A DNA stretch of 64,000 nt from assembly GCA_001931905.2 (NCBI GenBank), contig MSJI02000684.1, positions 48,163 through 112,162 of the forward strand. Direction: 5' to 3'. Below the pieces are notes generated by a model. That model saw only the letters and a program-made list of their open reading frames with translations, was not told the DNA's origin and made no database searches. This DNA comes from Cladosporium sp. IMV 00045 (lineage: Eukaryota; Ascomycota; Dothideomycetes; Cladosporiales; Cladosporiaceae). Positions within the stretch are counted from its first letter, which is position 1. Every line of letters begins with the position of its first letter. Both the position numbers and the translations under genes were made by a program. Of the stretch, positions 19,750 through 29,476 are shown one piece after another.

Positions 19750-21477
19750 CTAAATCAACCTCGCCACCTCAGCAGCCAGCTTTTCCTGCGTAACGCACCC
19801 GTCCAGAACAGCCTTCGCATCCAGGACCTGAACCAACTCCGCCAACTCGCCATCCTGCCTTGCACAAAACAGCAAGTATCCAACCGCGAGCAAAAGCGCT
19901 TTCACAGCCTCACTACTGCCCCCTTCGGCCTCAATGCGCAGCGCTTCCAGCATCGAAGCTGCGAGCTCCACTTGTTGACTCTCTACCAGTCCTTCTCGTT
20001 GCTCCTCCCGGCGCAAACGGTAGTTCGAGACTGTCAGGTTGAAAGCCAGCGAAGCCGCAGCAACGCGTGTAGTGGGATGTCCAGCATCAAGCAAGGAGCT
20101 TGTGATGAGCTGAATCAAGAGGGGTGTCGTGGGCTGTCCTGGCTTCAAGAGCTCTTTCACATAAAGCGGCGAGGTGAAAATATTGCATGCCAGGTGTATC
20201 GTCACTAGGCGAAGATTATGCGGACAGTTGTCTCCGAGGTGTACGACGTGCTGGATCAAAGCCGGCACGGTCGCGAGTTCGTCCACGACTTTCTCCCCTG
20301 CGAAGAAGCCCGAGACGCGCGGGTCGACCATTGCGCAGCGAAGCAGGTCTACGGCGGCGAAGCGAGATTCCAGGGGCAGGTTCTCGATGGTGGTTTGCAG
20401 CATCTCGCCGATGGCGTGGATGTCTGGTAATTTGGCTTCGCGGACGTCGACCTGGCGGTTCTTGACGAATGTGGTCAGAGCTATGAATTCGGGCTCTTGA
20501 GCGCCGGGACCAAGCTTGGCTGTCAATTTATCTATGGGTGGGACTCTTGCGTAGGTGATGGGTTTCATCGATCCGAATTGTAGGGTGAGCAGTTTCAGTA
20601 GCGTGTGCGGGTGGGGAGGGAAGGTTCGTTGCAGGAGCTGGCCAACGTTGGTCTTGAGGAGTGAAGGATCTGCGCCGGTCCATTCGTCTACTTTCTCTCC
20701 CTTGGAGAAGGTCATGAAGGTCGGTGTGGCGCGCACGCTGTATTTCATCGCTATGTCCCGGGCTTCGTTGATGTCGACTTTGACGAAAAGGGCGTTGCTG
20801 TGCTCCTCGGCAAGAGTGTCGAAAGTAGGATAGGCCAGTTTGCAGGGGGCGCAAGTTGAAGAAGTGAAGAAGATAGTAGCGCATGTATTTTGAGCGCCTA
20901 ACAATGCCTTTTGCAAGGCATCGCTGGAAGTGATGTTGAGTACCTTGCCATATCCGCCGGCAGTCTTTGGAGCATGTTGGCCATTTTGCGCTGCAGGAGG
21001 ATTGGGTGATGAGCCATTTGGAACAGGTGCTTGCGTGACAGAACGCATGCTTGCATCTATTTGAGGCCTGAGCATTCTTCCGAAAGGTGTGTCCAGTACA
21101 CGCTGAGGTAGACTTGTGATGTGGCTTGGAATCCCTTTGCCGATAAGGAACATAGCAAAGTCGTGGGTGAAGTTGTTACAGTTATGTGCGAACAGGTCGT
21201 AGCTCTCTGGCGTATAGATTTGTTTCAGGCTCTCTAGATAGTCTAGAATGGTCTCTAGGTCGATATCCGTCTTGCCCATCGGTATTGTCTCCATCGGCTG
21301 GCCGTGATGTGAAGCTCCAGGATAACATGTCTGAACACCAGCACCAAAGAAGTATTCGACGTTGTTGAGAACAAGAGATGTATGGTAGACTGCATCTATT
21401 TGTATTCCGAGAAATTGCTTGCTCATAGACCTTGCCAGGCCTTGGCTAAGGTCGTAGACATACAGTTGTATGTCCAT
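19750..21477 (-). CDS. PPPDE - thioredoxin - PUL three-domain protein
   Basis: Single exon, 575 residues. Residues 1-140: PPPDE (DeSI-like) cysteine peptidase fold with catalytic His about 32 (YHTS) and Cys100 (FAHNCNNF), the family that removes SUMO or ubiquitin-like modifiers. Residues about 178-290: thioredoxin fold with active site CAPC (209-212), cis-Pro segment RATPTFMTF. Residues about 300-575: helical repeat PUL domain, which binds Cdc48/p97 in Ufd3 and PLAA. The combination suggests a deSUMOylase or deubiquitinase-like redox protein working with Cdc48; this is inference from domains. The start is a unique ATG and catalytic residues are intact. Confidence 0.88.
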   Translation of the reverse strand: MDIQLYVYDLSQGLARSMSKQFLGIQIDAVYHTSLVLNNVEYFFGAGVQTCYPGASHHGQPMETIPMGKTDIDLETILDYLESLKQIYTPESYDLFAHNCNNFTHDFAMFLIGKGIPSHITSLPQRVLDTPFGRMLRPQIDASMRSVTQAPVPNGSSPNPPAAQNGQHAPKTAGGYGKVLNITSSDALQKALLGAQNTCATIFFTSSTCAPCKLAYPTFDTLAEEHSNALFVKVDINEARDIAMKYSVRATPTFMTFSKGEKVDEWTGADPSLLKTNVGQLLQRTFPPHPHTLLKLLTLQFGSMKPITYARVPPIDKLTAKLGPGAQEPEFIALTTFVKNRQVDVREAKLPDIHAIGEMLQTTIENLPLESRFAAVDLLRCAMVDPRVSGFFAGEKVVDELATVPALIQHVVHLGDNCPHNLRLVTIHLACNIFTSPLYVKELLKPGQPTTPLLIQLITSSLLDAGHPTTRVAAASLAFNLTVSNYRLRREEQREGLVESQQVELAASMLEALRIEAEGGSSEAVKALLLAVGYLLFCARQDGELAELVQVLDAKAVLDGCVTQEKLAAEVARLI

Positions 21478-21843
21478 ATTCAGGTTTGTCGTGTCTTATC
21501 GTTAGTATATCGAGCTGCGACAGAGCGCCGGTAATATGCGGTACAGTCCAGAATGGTGTTAATCTTTCAAAAGAGAATGACAAGATCTTACAAACAAAAA
21601 GGAAATGCAATAGTTGTGCGCAGTATTTGAAGTATCAAACTGAGGCAGCCACCGTCGACGTACGCAGAGTGGCGAGGATGAAAGGCGTCACTTGCGAGCG
21701 TCGGCTTCTGCGACTGCCTTTGAGCTTCCACCCACTGCGTACCCTCAACTTGCGACAATGCAACCTGACAGCCACACCTTACACGCTCGCTTGAGGACCT
21801 AATACTCAATCCTACGTCCTTCTCCCGCGAATATCGGTCGACC
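21478..21843. other. Divergent promoter region, nothing specific seen
   Basis: 366 bp between the start codons of the PPPDE protein and the lipase-like gene. Confidence 0.45.
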
Positions 21844-23304
21844 ATGCGAAAAACGCTTCTCCTCGTCTTCATCCACGGGTTCAAAGGCAGCGACAACACC
21901 TTCGGCCTGTTTCCCAGGGACCTTCGAGCTCTCCTCTCCAGCGCCCTACCGGAACTCGAGATCCTTAGCATACAATACCCGCGCTACGAAACAAGAGGCG
22001 ATCTAAGAGAATGCGTCGCCCGATTCAAGGAATGGCTGCAAAACAAAGTCATCGACCTCGAGGTCGCGAACAACACTCCTAGTCCCACCGTCGACCCGAG
22101 CGTGCGAGTTGTGCTGATCGGACATTCAATGGGAGGAATCGTAGCAGCAGAAACACTGCTCAGCATTGCAAGAGACGAACCGGTGCGACCAGGTGCTTCG
22201 AATGATTTCACGGAGGCTGCGAGCAGGCCACAGACGCCGCGCCCGCACAGCGCAGGGCTACAGCAATCGGACAAGCAAGAGAGGTCCTCCTCTGCACCGC
22301 CCGAGGGCCACGGGTCGGCGATGTTCTTCCCTTACATACAAGCCGTGCTCGCTTTCGACACACCGTTTCTTGGAATCAGTCCTGGCGTGCTGGCTCACGG
22401 TGCCGAAGAACACATCAACAATGCTTCCGCAGCGTACAAGGCTTTCAATGGCGCCAGTCAATTCTTCGGCTGGAATGCGCCTGCGCAGAACGCACAGCCA
22501 GTCGCCAATACGTCCGCTAGAGGATTGCCCGCGCCGACCGCGTCCAACAGCAGCGGTGGATGGGGGAAATGGGGGAAATACGCAATGGTTGGAGGAGCGG
22601 CAGCCGCAGTCGCCGGAGCAGCTGGAGCAGCATACATGAATTGGAACCAGATCAATCAGGGACTTGCATGGGCAGGTAGCCACTTGGAGTTCGTCGGCTG
22701 CCTTGCTCGTGGGGCCGAGCTACAAAAGCGAGTCGAGAGCGTCATAGGCCTGACCGAAACCCACGGCGTGGGATTCGCCGATTTCTACACAGTACTGAGC
22801 GAGAAGGTATCCAGCAAGACTCAGTATGCCGGTGCAGTAGTTGGACAAGACCGGACATTCTGCGTCGTACCCAAAAACGCACAAAGCCTAGAAGGGAGCC
22901 CAACAGGATCGAAACGATCAGCACCCGCTTCGACACCAGCGCAATCACCACCTAAGCGCCGGAAGACGCTGTCTGACGAGGATCTGCAAGAAGAGATGCA
23001 GGACGGGGAGAAAGTGCAAGAGTTCGCACGCGACACGACCAAGAAGAAAGGTGACTGGGTGCGGTGCCGGAATGACGTTGCTCAGGATGAGCTGAAAGCA
23101 CACACGAGCATGTTCGCACCGGGGCGGAATCCGGGATACTACAATATGCTGCCTCTGGCAAGGGATCGCATCGTCGACTGGGTCGACAAAACTTGGTATG
23201 AAGACGCGGGAGAACGCCCGAGCGAGAGTGAGGGTCATGATAATGATGATACGACTGGTGGTCGCTCTGAGGAGCAGCATGATGAGGCAGAGGCTACTAC
23301 GTAG
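21844..23304 (+). CDS. DUF676-like serine esterase/lipase (alpha/beta hydrolase)
   Basis: Single exon, 486 residues. LLLVFIHGFKGSDNTFGLFP gives the oxyanion strand-HG motif, ILSIQYPRYETRGDL the next strand, and VVLIGHSMGGIVAAE the nucleophile elbow with Ser95. After an acidic linker the fold resumes at AVLAFDTPFLGISP. A Gly/Ala-rich hydrophobic stretch (KYAMVGGAAAAVAGAAGAAY) around residue 245 could be a membrane-associated helix. The C-terminal third is hydrophilic and rich in Lys/Asp/Glu (SPPKRRKTLSDEDLQEEM looks like a nuclear-type basic motif). Many filamentous ascomycetes carry such proteins with unknown lipid or ester substrates. Confidence 0.82.
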   Translation: MRKTLLLVFIHGFKGSDNTFGLFPRDLRALLSSALPELEILSIQYPRYETRGDLRECVARFKEWLQNKVIDLEVANNTPSPTVDPSVRVVLIGHSMGGIVAAETLLSIARDEPVRPGASNDFTEAASRPQTPRPHSAGLQQSDKQERSSSAPPEGHGSAMFFPYIQAVLAFDTPFLGISPGVLAHGAEEHINNASAAYKAFNGASQFFGWNAPAQNAQPVANTSARGLPAPTASNSSGGWGKWGKYAMVGGAAAAVAGAAGAAYMNWNQINQGLAWAGSHLEFVGCLARGAELQKRVESVIGLTETHGVGFADFYTVLSEKVSSKTQYAGAVVGQDRTFCVVPKNAQSLEGSPTGSKRSAPASTPAQSPPKRRKTLSDEDLQEEMQDGEKVQEFARDTTKKKGDWVRCRNDVAQDELKAHTSMFAPGRNPGYYNMLPLARDRIVDWVDKTWYEDAGERPSESEGHDNDDTTGGRSEEQHDEAEATT

Positions 23305-24071
23305 CAGCGTCATATATAGCGATGCTGGCCTGAGATGATTGCGTTTTCTTTTTGGTCTTAATGATACCCATTTACAGCACGATTACATGTCAATTTCTCA
23401 CGATTCTTCCTGTCCCAATAGCTTGTGATATGACAGCTATTTTCAAAGTCAGCCTTCGATAAACCCCGGTTACACAGCCAAGCTGGCGCACGCAAGAGGC
23501 TTGTTCGCTCTTGGTATTGCCGCGCCAGGCATCACTTCACTTTCTCACCATTTGGACATCAAGTCATATTCACAATGTAATCACTGAACTATCGCCAATG
23601 GAGCTTGAAATAGAAGGCAGGTCAGTCTGTAACTTCGATTGTCAGAAGACGACATGACAATCGACATGATGGTCGATATCACGCTCTTCGCAGCGACATC
23701 ATGCGGCATCGCATGGTCAAGGTTGACTGTCGCTTGGAATTCGCCATCTTCTCGAGATATAGGATGTATTTGAAGAAGGCAAAGTATATCCGTGTCTCCC
23801 ACACACCCAAGATCAATCTAATATGCGCTACCAGACCGTTAGATGACCTAGCGCGCGGGCCGACGTCGTCGAAACTCACTCCCTCGCTCTCCAGGTCGGA
23901 CCCCGAACGGAGGCAGACCCGACTTGCGTGAACTTCGATGGCGACTCCATGATTTGGCAATATCTCTTGTGAACAGAGAGATGGCTATTCTCTGCTCGAA
24001 AGGCCTTTCGCTTTGGATATTTTCTGGTTGAGCTCGTCGAGGTTCCACGTCCTGGCAGGATATCTGGGACA
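23305..24071. other. Intergenic, no gene seen
   Basis: 767 bp between the lipase-like gene and the DUF3431 gene. No supported frame or repeat. Confidence 0.45.
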
Positions 24072-25259
24072 ATGAGACGCACAACGCGCCGTGCGCTCAC
24101 CAATTTCATCTTATTCGGAGGCGCATTGCTCTTCATCGTCGGCTTCAGCGTTCAAAGCTCCAGCGGCAAGACTTTCGCTTGGGGCACTATCAGATATGAG
24201 ACCACCGCCTCGTCTCTCCCCAAAGCATATGGATCATGCCCCGGCCTCGCAGATACTGGCAAACCAGCCTTGGTGGTCTCCCGAGTCGCCTCAGACGGTG
24301 ACGCCAAATGGCTTGACAGGCTAAGCGATAAATATCACATCTGCGCATACGACGTCGATGGCTCTGCAGGCGGTGACCCGACGCAACTGCGCGTCCCTGC
24401 GAACCGCGGCCATGAAGCGATGGCTTACCTGACCTTCCTCATCGACAATTACGAGAACCTCCCATCCGAAGGCGCGGTCTTCGTCCATGGCTCTAGGTGG
24501 GCCTGGCACAACGACTCGCCGGAATACGACAATGCGGAACTTCTCGCGGCTCTCAATACTACTTCTGCGCTGGCACAGTCTGGCTACCATAACCTTCGCT
24601 GCGACTGGAGTGCAAGCACATGCCCCGCCGATTCGCAGCCGCAGGGCAGTTTTGAGACGAGCCTTACGGCGAAGCTTGAGCCTTTCAACGCGCGCGTGGT
24701 CTCAGATGCGGCCATGCCGCGGGCACTGCTCAACATCTTCGGTTCAGACGACTCGCAAACCAGCCATGACATGCTTGGACGAGGCGACGCCATCAAGTCG
24801 CAATGCTGCGCTCAGTTCATCGTGGCAAGAGAGAATATCCGGCAACACTCACAGGCAGAGTATGCGGCTCTCAGGCAGTGGCTGCTCGACGACGGGCGCG
24901 AAAGCGCTCCTAGCGATGATCGAATATCCGGCCGTATCCTCTCATATGTGTGGCACATACTATTCTTGCCACCACAAGGCTATTCTCCCCGATCTTCTGC
25001 TGGCGTTCATGAGAAGGTGGATTTGGACCGTCTGAACACCATGGCCTGCCCTACTGCGGCCGAGTGTTATTGCAGGCTGTATGGACGATGCGATCTGCGA
25101 GGATGCACTGAGGGTTTTTGCCAAGGGCAGTACACTCTTCCGCCGGATTACAAGCTGCCTGAAGACTGGGCGAGCAGGTATTCTGATGCTGGTGATGAAG
25201 GGTCCAAGCATGACAATTTGAAGATGAACCGCAGAGATAGTTATAGCGATATACGGTGA
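24072..25259 (+). CDS. DUF3431-type membrane-anchored protein
   Basis: Single exon, 395 residues. A short basic N-terminus (MRRTTRRALTN) precedes one hydrophobic helix (FILFGGALLFIVGFSV), so it is a type II membrane or signal-anchored protein with a lumenal C-terminus. LVVSRVASDGDAKWLDRL, YDVDGSAGG, PANRGHEAMAYLTFLIDNYENLP and VFVHGSRWAWHNDSPEYDN form the signature of the fungal DUF3431 family, and YHNLRCDWSASTCP and QCCAQFIVARENI follow. Members resemble Golgi glycan-modifying proteins in layout, but no activity is established. One part after about residue 300 is Cys-rich (CPTAAECYCRLYGRCDLRGC). Confidence 0.82.
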   Translation: MRRTTRRALTNFILFGGALLFIVGFSVQSSSGKTFAWGTIRYETTASSLPKAYGSCPGLADTGKPALVVSRVASDGDAKWLDRLSDKYHICAYDVDGSAGGDPTQLRVPANRGHEAMAYLTFLIDNYENLPSEGAVFVHGSRWAWHNDSPEYDNAELLAALNTTSALAQSGYHNLRCDWSASTCPADSQPQGSFETSLTAKLEPFNARVVSDAAMPRALLNIFGSDDSQTSHDMLGRGDAIKSQCCAQFIVARENIRQHSQAEYAALRQWLLDDGRESAPSDDRISGRILSYVWHILFLPPQGYSPRSSAGVHEKVDLDRLNTMACPTAAECYCRLYGRCDLRGCTEGFCQGQYTLPPDYKLPEDWASRYSDAGDEGSKHDNLKMNRRDSYSDIR

Positions 25260-26157
25260 TGATCGAGCCATATAGAACTTCTTTCCTCGCTGTAGATACA
25301 CCTAATGATATTCGTGCCATCCCTCACTCGTTTACCAAAAGGAGTAATAATAGACCAAGTATCTCCGTTGAACCCTTGGCAGTCTCCGATCACGGGGTGC
25401 GTGTAAATCCCCCGCCACAACGGCGGCGCTAATTCGACGACCAAAGGGCTCGCTCTTATCAGCTATCAACGTCCATTTGGGACTCATCATTCTCCAAGCC
25501 GCGCCGTTGCCCGTATAATACCGTGGCTATGACTGGTCCTCTCCCACTGCATCAGCCTCTATCGCTCGACCTCGGCACCTGACCAACGCTGATCAGGTGC
25601 TCCTCTCCCCACGCAGCCGTTGAGACTCGCAGCAGACGCCTTTCGCTATCTGGAGATACCGATGTTGATGACTCCGTGCCTGTAGCACCCTAACCATCCC
25701 GCCCGATATCATGTGGACGGTGACATCCACCAGATAGGTCTTGGATTCCCTCTCTCTTTGCCCGTCTCTCTTGCTCTTCTATTGTTACACCACTTTCTTG
25801 CACTTACCTTAACTTTTCCACACCTTCAAGAGTTCTCTTGTCTGTCTCTATCTTCCTTCGAACTACTGTCCTGGGACCCGTACCACATCACAGCCTTACC
25901 CTACGTCATACAGCAGGTCAACGTCTCTTGTCTAGTATCAGTCCACAGCACATACATCAGACGATCAGGAAGGTCACATCACGCGAGCCAAACGAGCAAT
26001 AGCACTGTCTTGAAGAAGGCACGTGTACTGGCCTCAGCCTCGACAACTCAGCTTGTTCCTTATCTTTCCAACATACACTGCAACTCCATCTCTTGTACAT
26101 ATCAGTACTATCACCACAAAACCAGCATCCTTAGCACCGCGAGCTTCAGGCACGACC
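25260..26157. other. Promoter and leader of the PQ-loop gene
   Basis: 898 bp. An inverted repeat GCACCTGA-N10-TCAGGTGC lies at 25575-25600. A pyrimidine-rich tract runs from about 25730 to 25870, a common feature of strong fungal promoters. No supported gene. Confidence 0.45.
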
Positions 26158-27453
26158 ATGCTATGGCTCGACGCATCCGCCCTGTCTCCCACTCTACCAG
26201 ACCACTGCACACCCACAAATGACTTCCTCCTTCGGTTCAGCAGCACATTCCACGTGTGTATACCAACACCTCTCGCATTCACATCCAACCTGCTAGGTGC
26301 TCTGAGTATCTGCTCCTGGCTATTCGCACAGCTGCCGCAGATCTATAAAAACTACAACCTCAAGAGTACCTCTGGGCTATCAATCTTCTTCCTCGTGGAG
26401 TGGTGCCTTGGTGACCTTGGAAATTTGCTCGGAGCACTCTTCACTCACCAGGCTCACTGGCAGGTCGTGATCGGTGGATACTATGTCTTCGTGGATCTTT
26501 GCCTTGTCATGCAATGGGTCTGGTATGAGAGGTTGAGGCATGGGAAGCATCTCTTCCGCATCCGGCCACGCGGTGTTAATGAAGACAACAGTGATAGAGG
26601 CAGCAGCATGGATGGAGTGGTCATCGAGGGTATCAGTCCACGATCAAGCACTGAAGGAAGCGAAGATAACAGCATTCGCAAATCCGGTGAACCAAGACCC
26701 ATTTTCAAGGCACCAATCTTTCGCAAGGACCCAACTCAAGACGAGAAGGCCTCTCACAGCCCATCAACAACACCTCGCTGCAACACTATTCACCGCTCAG
26801 GCCCATCCTCGCCTTTCCCCTCGCCCTCGCCACGGACAATGCTCATGCTCGCGTGCTTGGTAGCAATGACACAAGCATCCCCAATCGACACAACTAACGG
26901 CAGCACTCTCGCCACTTCAGGTCCCACCCGCCTCGAAACAGCTGGCACAGTCCTATCCTGGCTCTCCACCATCCTCTACCTAGGCTCTCGCCTCCCCCAA
27001 CTCTACAAAAACTACACCCGCCAATCCACCGCAGGCCTCTCCCCCACCCTATTCGCAGCAGCATTTTGCGGCAACCTCTTCTACTCCGCCGCACTCGCCA
27101 CCAACCCGCTCGCCTGGTCTTCCATGGAACCCCACGGCGGGCACGGATGGGCTGGTCCTGCAGGCTCCGATCGCGACGCGTGGGTGGCGGCCGCGATGCC
27201 GTTTTTTCTCGGCGCGGCGGGCGTTCTGGCGCTGGATGCTAGTGTTGGCGTGCAGTTTCTGCTGTATGGGGAGAGTGAGGAGGCGAAGGTCGTCGTGGTC
27301 GATGTGGAAGAGGGGAGGGGCAGGGTTGGGCGGTGGAGGAGGGTTAGTGGGTGGATGAGAGGGTGGGTGCCGAGTTTTGGAGAGAGGGATGCGAGGGAGA
27401 GGAGGGGTTTGTTGGATGGGCAAGGGGGGAGGGAGGGGGGTATGGGTCTCTGA
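26158..27453 (+). CDS. PQ-loop vacuolar/lysosomal transporter (Ypq/Rtc2-like)
   Basis: Single exon, 431 residues. Two PQ-loop motifs, QLPQIYKNYNLKSTSGLS (first) and RLPQLYKNYTRQSTAGLS (second), sit in two three-to-four-helix repeats separated by a hydrophilic Ser-rich linker (about 170-275). This is the plan of yeast Ypq1-3 and human PQLC2, which export cationic amino acids from the vacuole or lysosome. The start is the first ATG in the frame; the frame is open upstream without another ATG. The C-terminal tail is basic and low complexity (RERRGLLDGQGGREGG). Function in amino-acid homeostasis is inferred from the family. Confidence 0.88.
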   Translation: MLWLDASALSPTLPDHCTPTNDFLLRFSSTFHVCIPTPLAFTSNLLGALSICSWLFAQLPQIYKNYNLKSTSGLSIFFLVEWCLGDLGNLLGALFTHQAHWQVVIGGYYVFVDLCLVMQWVWYERLRHGKHLFRIRPRGVNEDNSDRGSSMDGVVIEGISPRSSTEGSEDNSIRKSGEPRPIFKAPIFRKDPTQDEKASHSPSTTPRCNTIHRSGPSSPFPSPSPRTMLMLACLVAMTQASPIDTTNGSTLATSGPTRLETAGTVLSWLSTILYLGSRLPQLYKNYTRQSTAGLSPTLFAAAFCGNLFYSAALATNPLAWSSMEPHGGHGWAGPAGSDRDAWVAAAMPFFLGAAGVLALDASVGVQFLLYGESEEAKVVVVDVEEGRGRVGRWRRVSGWMRGWVPSFGERDARERRGLLDGQGGREGGMGL

Positions 27454-28192
27454 ACTAGATTGTTTGGATGGGTTTATGAATTATGAATGGCATGGATGGA
27501 TGTATAGACATGAGGTGCATGATAGAGTCGGCGTTTGGGATTGGATTTCATGCATTGCAGGAGCTTTACTTAGCTGCACGGCGCAGAGTAATAGATCACT
27601 TCATCTTCGAGAACTACATATGTCGTTTGATTCATCGGGCTGGATCGTTGAGTCTACTGAGCTGCCCTCACAGCTGCGAAGGACATCGTCTGCACTTTGT
27701 GCAACGGACGGCGGTGCAAGTGTTGCATGTGCGTGAAGACGACTTCCCTTTGTCAATTCCAAACATAACCCTTGTAGGAGCAATGATCCCTCCATCGCTA
27801 GCCCTTTTCTTCTATTTCTTCTTCACAAAAAAGGGCGTCCTTGCGCATCGAAGTGAGCAGTCTAAGGTATATGGATCACGAGACGCTACTAGACATGCCT
27901 TGTCATCGTAGGGATTTTAATTCTTGGTTCTTGATTCATGATATCTCCTTCCTTCCTTCAGAAGATGGCGCAGAACAGCTGGGTATTGACATTACTGCCT
28001 ACAGGTAATGACCAGGTACCCAATGGCCTCTAAAGGCTGGTCTGCTGGAATGCACCTTCCAAATCAGATAGAGCGACTTGCGGATGCTCATTCTCCGTCT
28101 CAACTGATGCCAGATCGAATCTACGATACGATATTTCGTTAGTGGCGACTTGTTCAAAGGGGCTCTATGGGATCTCTTGGGGATTTCACAAC
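27454..28192. other. Convergent 3' region, no gene seen
   Basis: 739 bp between the PQ-loop gene and the small secreted protein gene; frames present lack any recognisable feature. Confidence 0.45.
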
Positions 28193-28556
28193 TCACTCGC
28201 TTGATGAACCAAATCGAGTTTTGCAAGTGGTTTCGAAAGCGACGCAATACTCATTCATGTTGCCGATCAATTTGGCGCAGCTGACTGCAATTTCTCCATT
28301 CTGGTAGGCTTTCTCGCATTTTCCCGTACGCGCCTTGCAAGCATCGATGCATTGATTGACACTCGAGCATGCAATGTAGCGATCGCTATCGCTTCTTGGG
28401 ATGTAGTGGGTACAGTGCTCATAGACCTGGGTCAAAGTCAGGTTACACATCACATGGCTGTTTAGGAGTGATAGGATGGTAACAAACGTCGCTTGAGCAT
28501 GCTGCTGCGATGCCGGCACAAGAGGCCAAAATGGTGACTGCAATCGAAGATTTCAT
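28193..28556 (-). CDS. Small cysteine-rich secreted protein (effector-like)
   Basis: Two exons, 28556-28488 and 28426-28193, joined across a 61-bp intron (28427-28487; 5' GTTTGT, branch-like CTGAC, 3' CAG), give 100 residues. MKSSIAVTILASCAGIAAA is a good signal peptide. The mature part of about 80 residues has nine cysteines, in YEHC, YIACSSVNQCIDAC, GKCEKAY, VSCAKL, EYCVAF and TTCKTRF, spaced as in small disulphide-rich secreted proteins of plant-associated fungi. I recognise no family. Without splicing, exon 1 would stop after about 37 codons, and the alternative start has no signal peptide, so splicing is the better model. The function as effector or adhesion-related protein is speculative. 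Confidence 0.6.
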
Positions 28557-29476
28557 CTTTTAAAGGTCAAGGCAGACGATGCGTAAATGTTCGACGGGGG
28601 AGTTTTGGGATATGAGGGTAAGAGAAGAAAGACTTGTACGAAGACGTGGTAGGACGTATATATACATCTGTTACTCACCGCCTCTTGCCCTGCTATACAA
28701 CACTTGAGATATGTCTAGGCCGTGCCGACGGTGCTCTTCTGAGAAGCAAAGTGATATGTCCTTGGCGTATTGGTCGGAGACCGGTAGCGTCTATGCTCCA
28801 TGATGCACGTTTCCAAGTTTTGTCTTTCCAGCGCATCGTAGCTGATCAGATGGCCAAAACTAGCTCGAGAAACGTTCCTGCTATGTCTCAATGGCGAAGT
28901 TTACGCTATAACCCTTTGAAAGAATTTTGATATCCAGACTGCAAGAGGGCATCTCTATAGCTTGTTACAAAGGCAAAAGTATCCTTGAGCTTGGAAGCTC
29001 GACTTCTGAGTTTCCCTCTATCATCGATTGAAAGATCACAAGCAAGCCCATGTATGCTGAATTGATTTGATCGGATACACTATCGTCCAAATCATCATGG
29101 CTCGACGCTAATGCAGATTAGGGTGTTGCAAATCGAACCTGCAAGGTGATTCGATCCCAAGTACTTCCTTGCTTAGCAGCATGAGCTGGGACATAAGCGT
29201 CGGTGCCATAGTTCTATACCAGCGCTTTCCCATTACAGGAAATGCATGGCACGAAATGTCTTGCAAAGCTTTGAACTTACCACTGTTCCCAATAGTACGC
29301 CGTACAAGCATGGTATGATGATATGACACCTTATATTACCTTGGGACACTGGAGGTCGATCTGATTCCAGACGCCTAAAACCCGTCCGGGAACGACCTGA
29401 GCCAGAGTAGCCGTGACCTTAGGAGGAAACGATAAAAACCATATTGTTCTTGCACACCGAACACCCACTCATGTCT
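28557..29476. other. Intergenic: promoter of the small secreted protein gene, 3' flank of the glucanase
   Basis: 920 bp, no supported gene. GTATATATAC at about 28654 lies roughly 100 bp upstream of the secreted-protein start and could serve as a TATA element. Confidence 0.45.
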
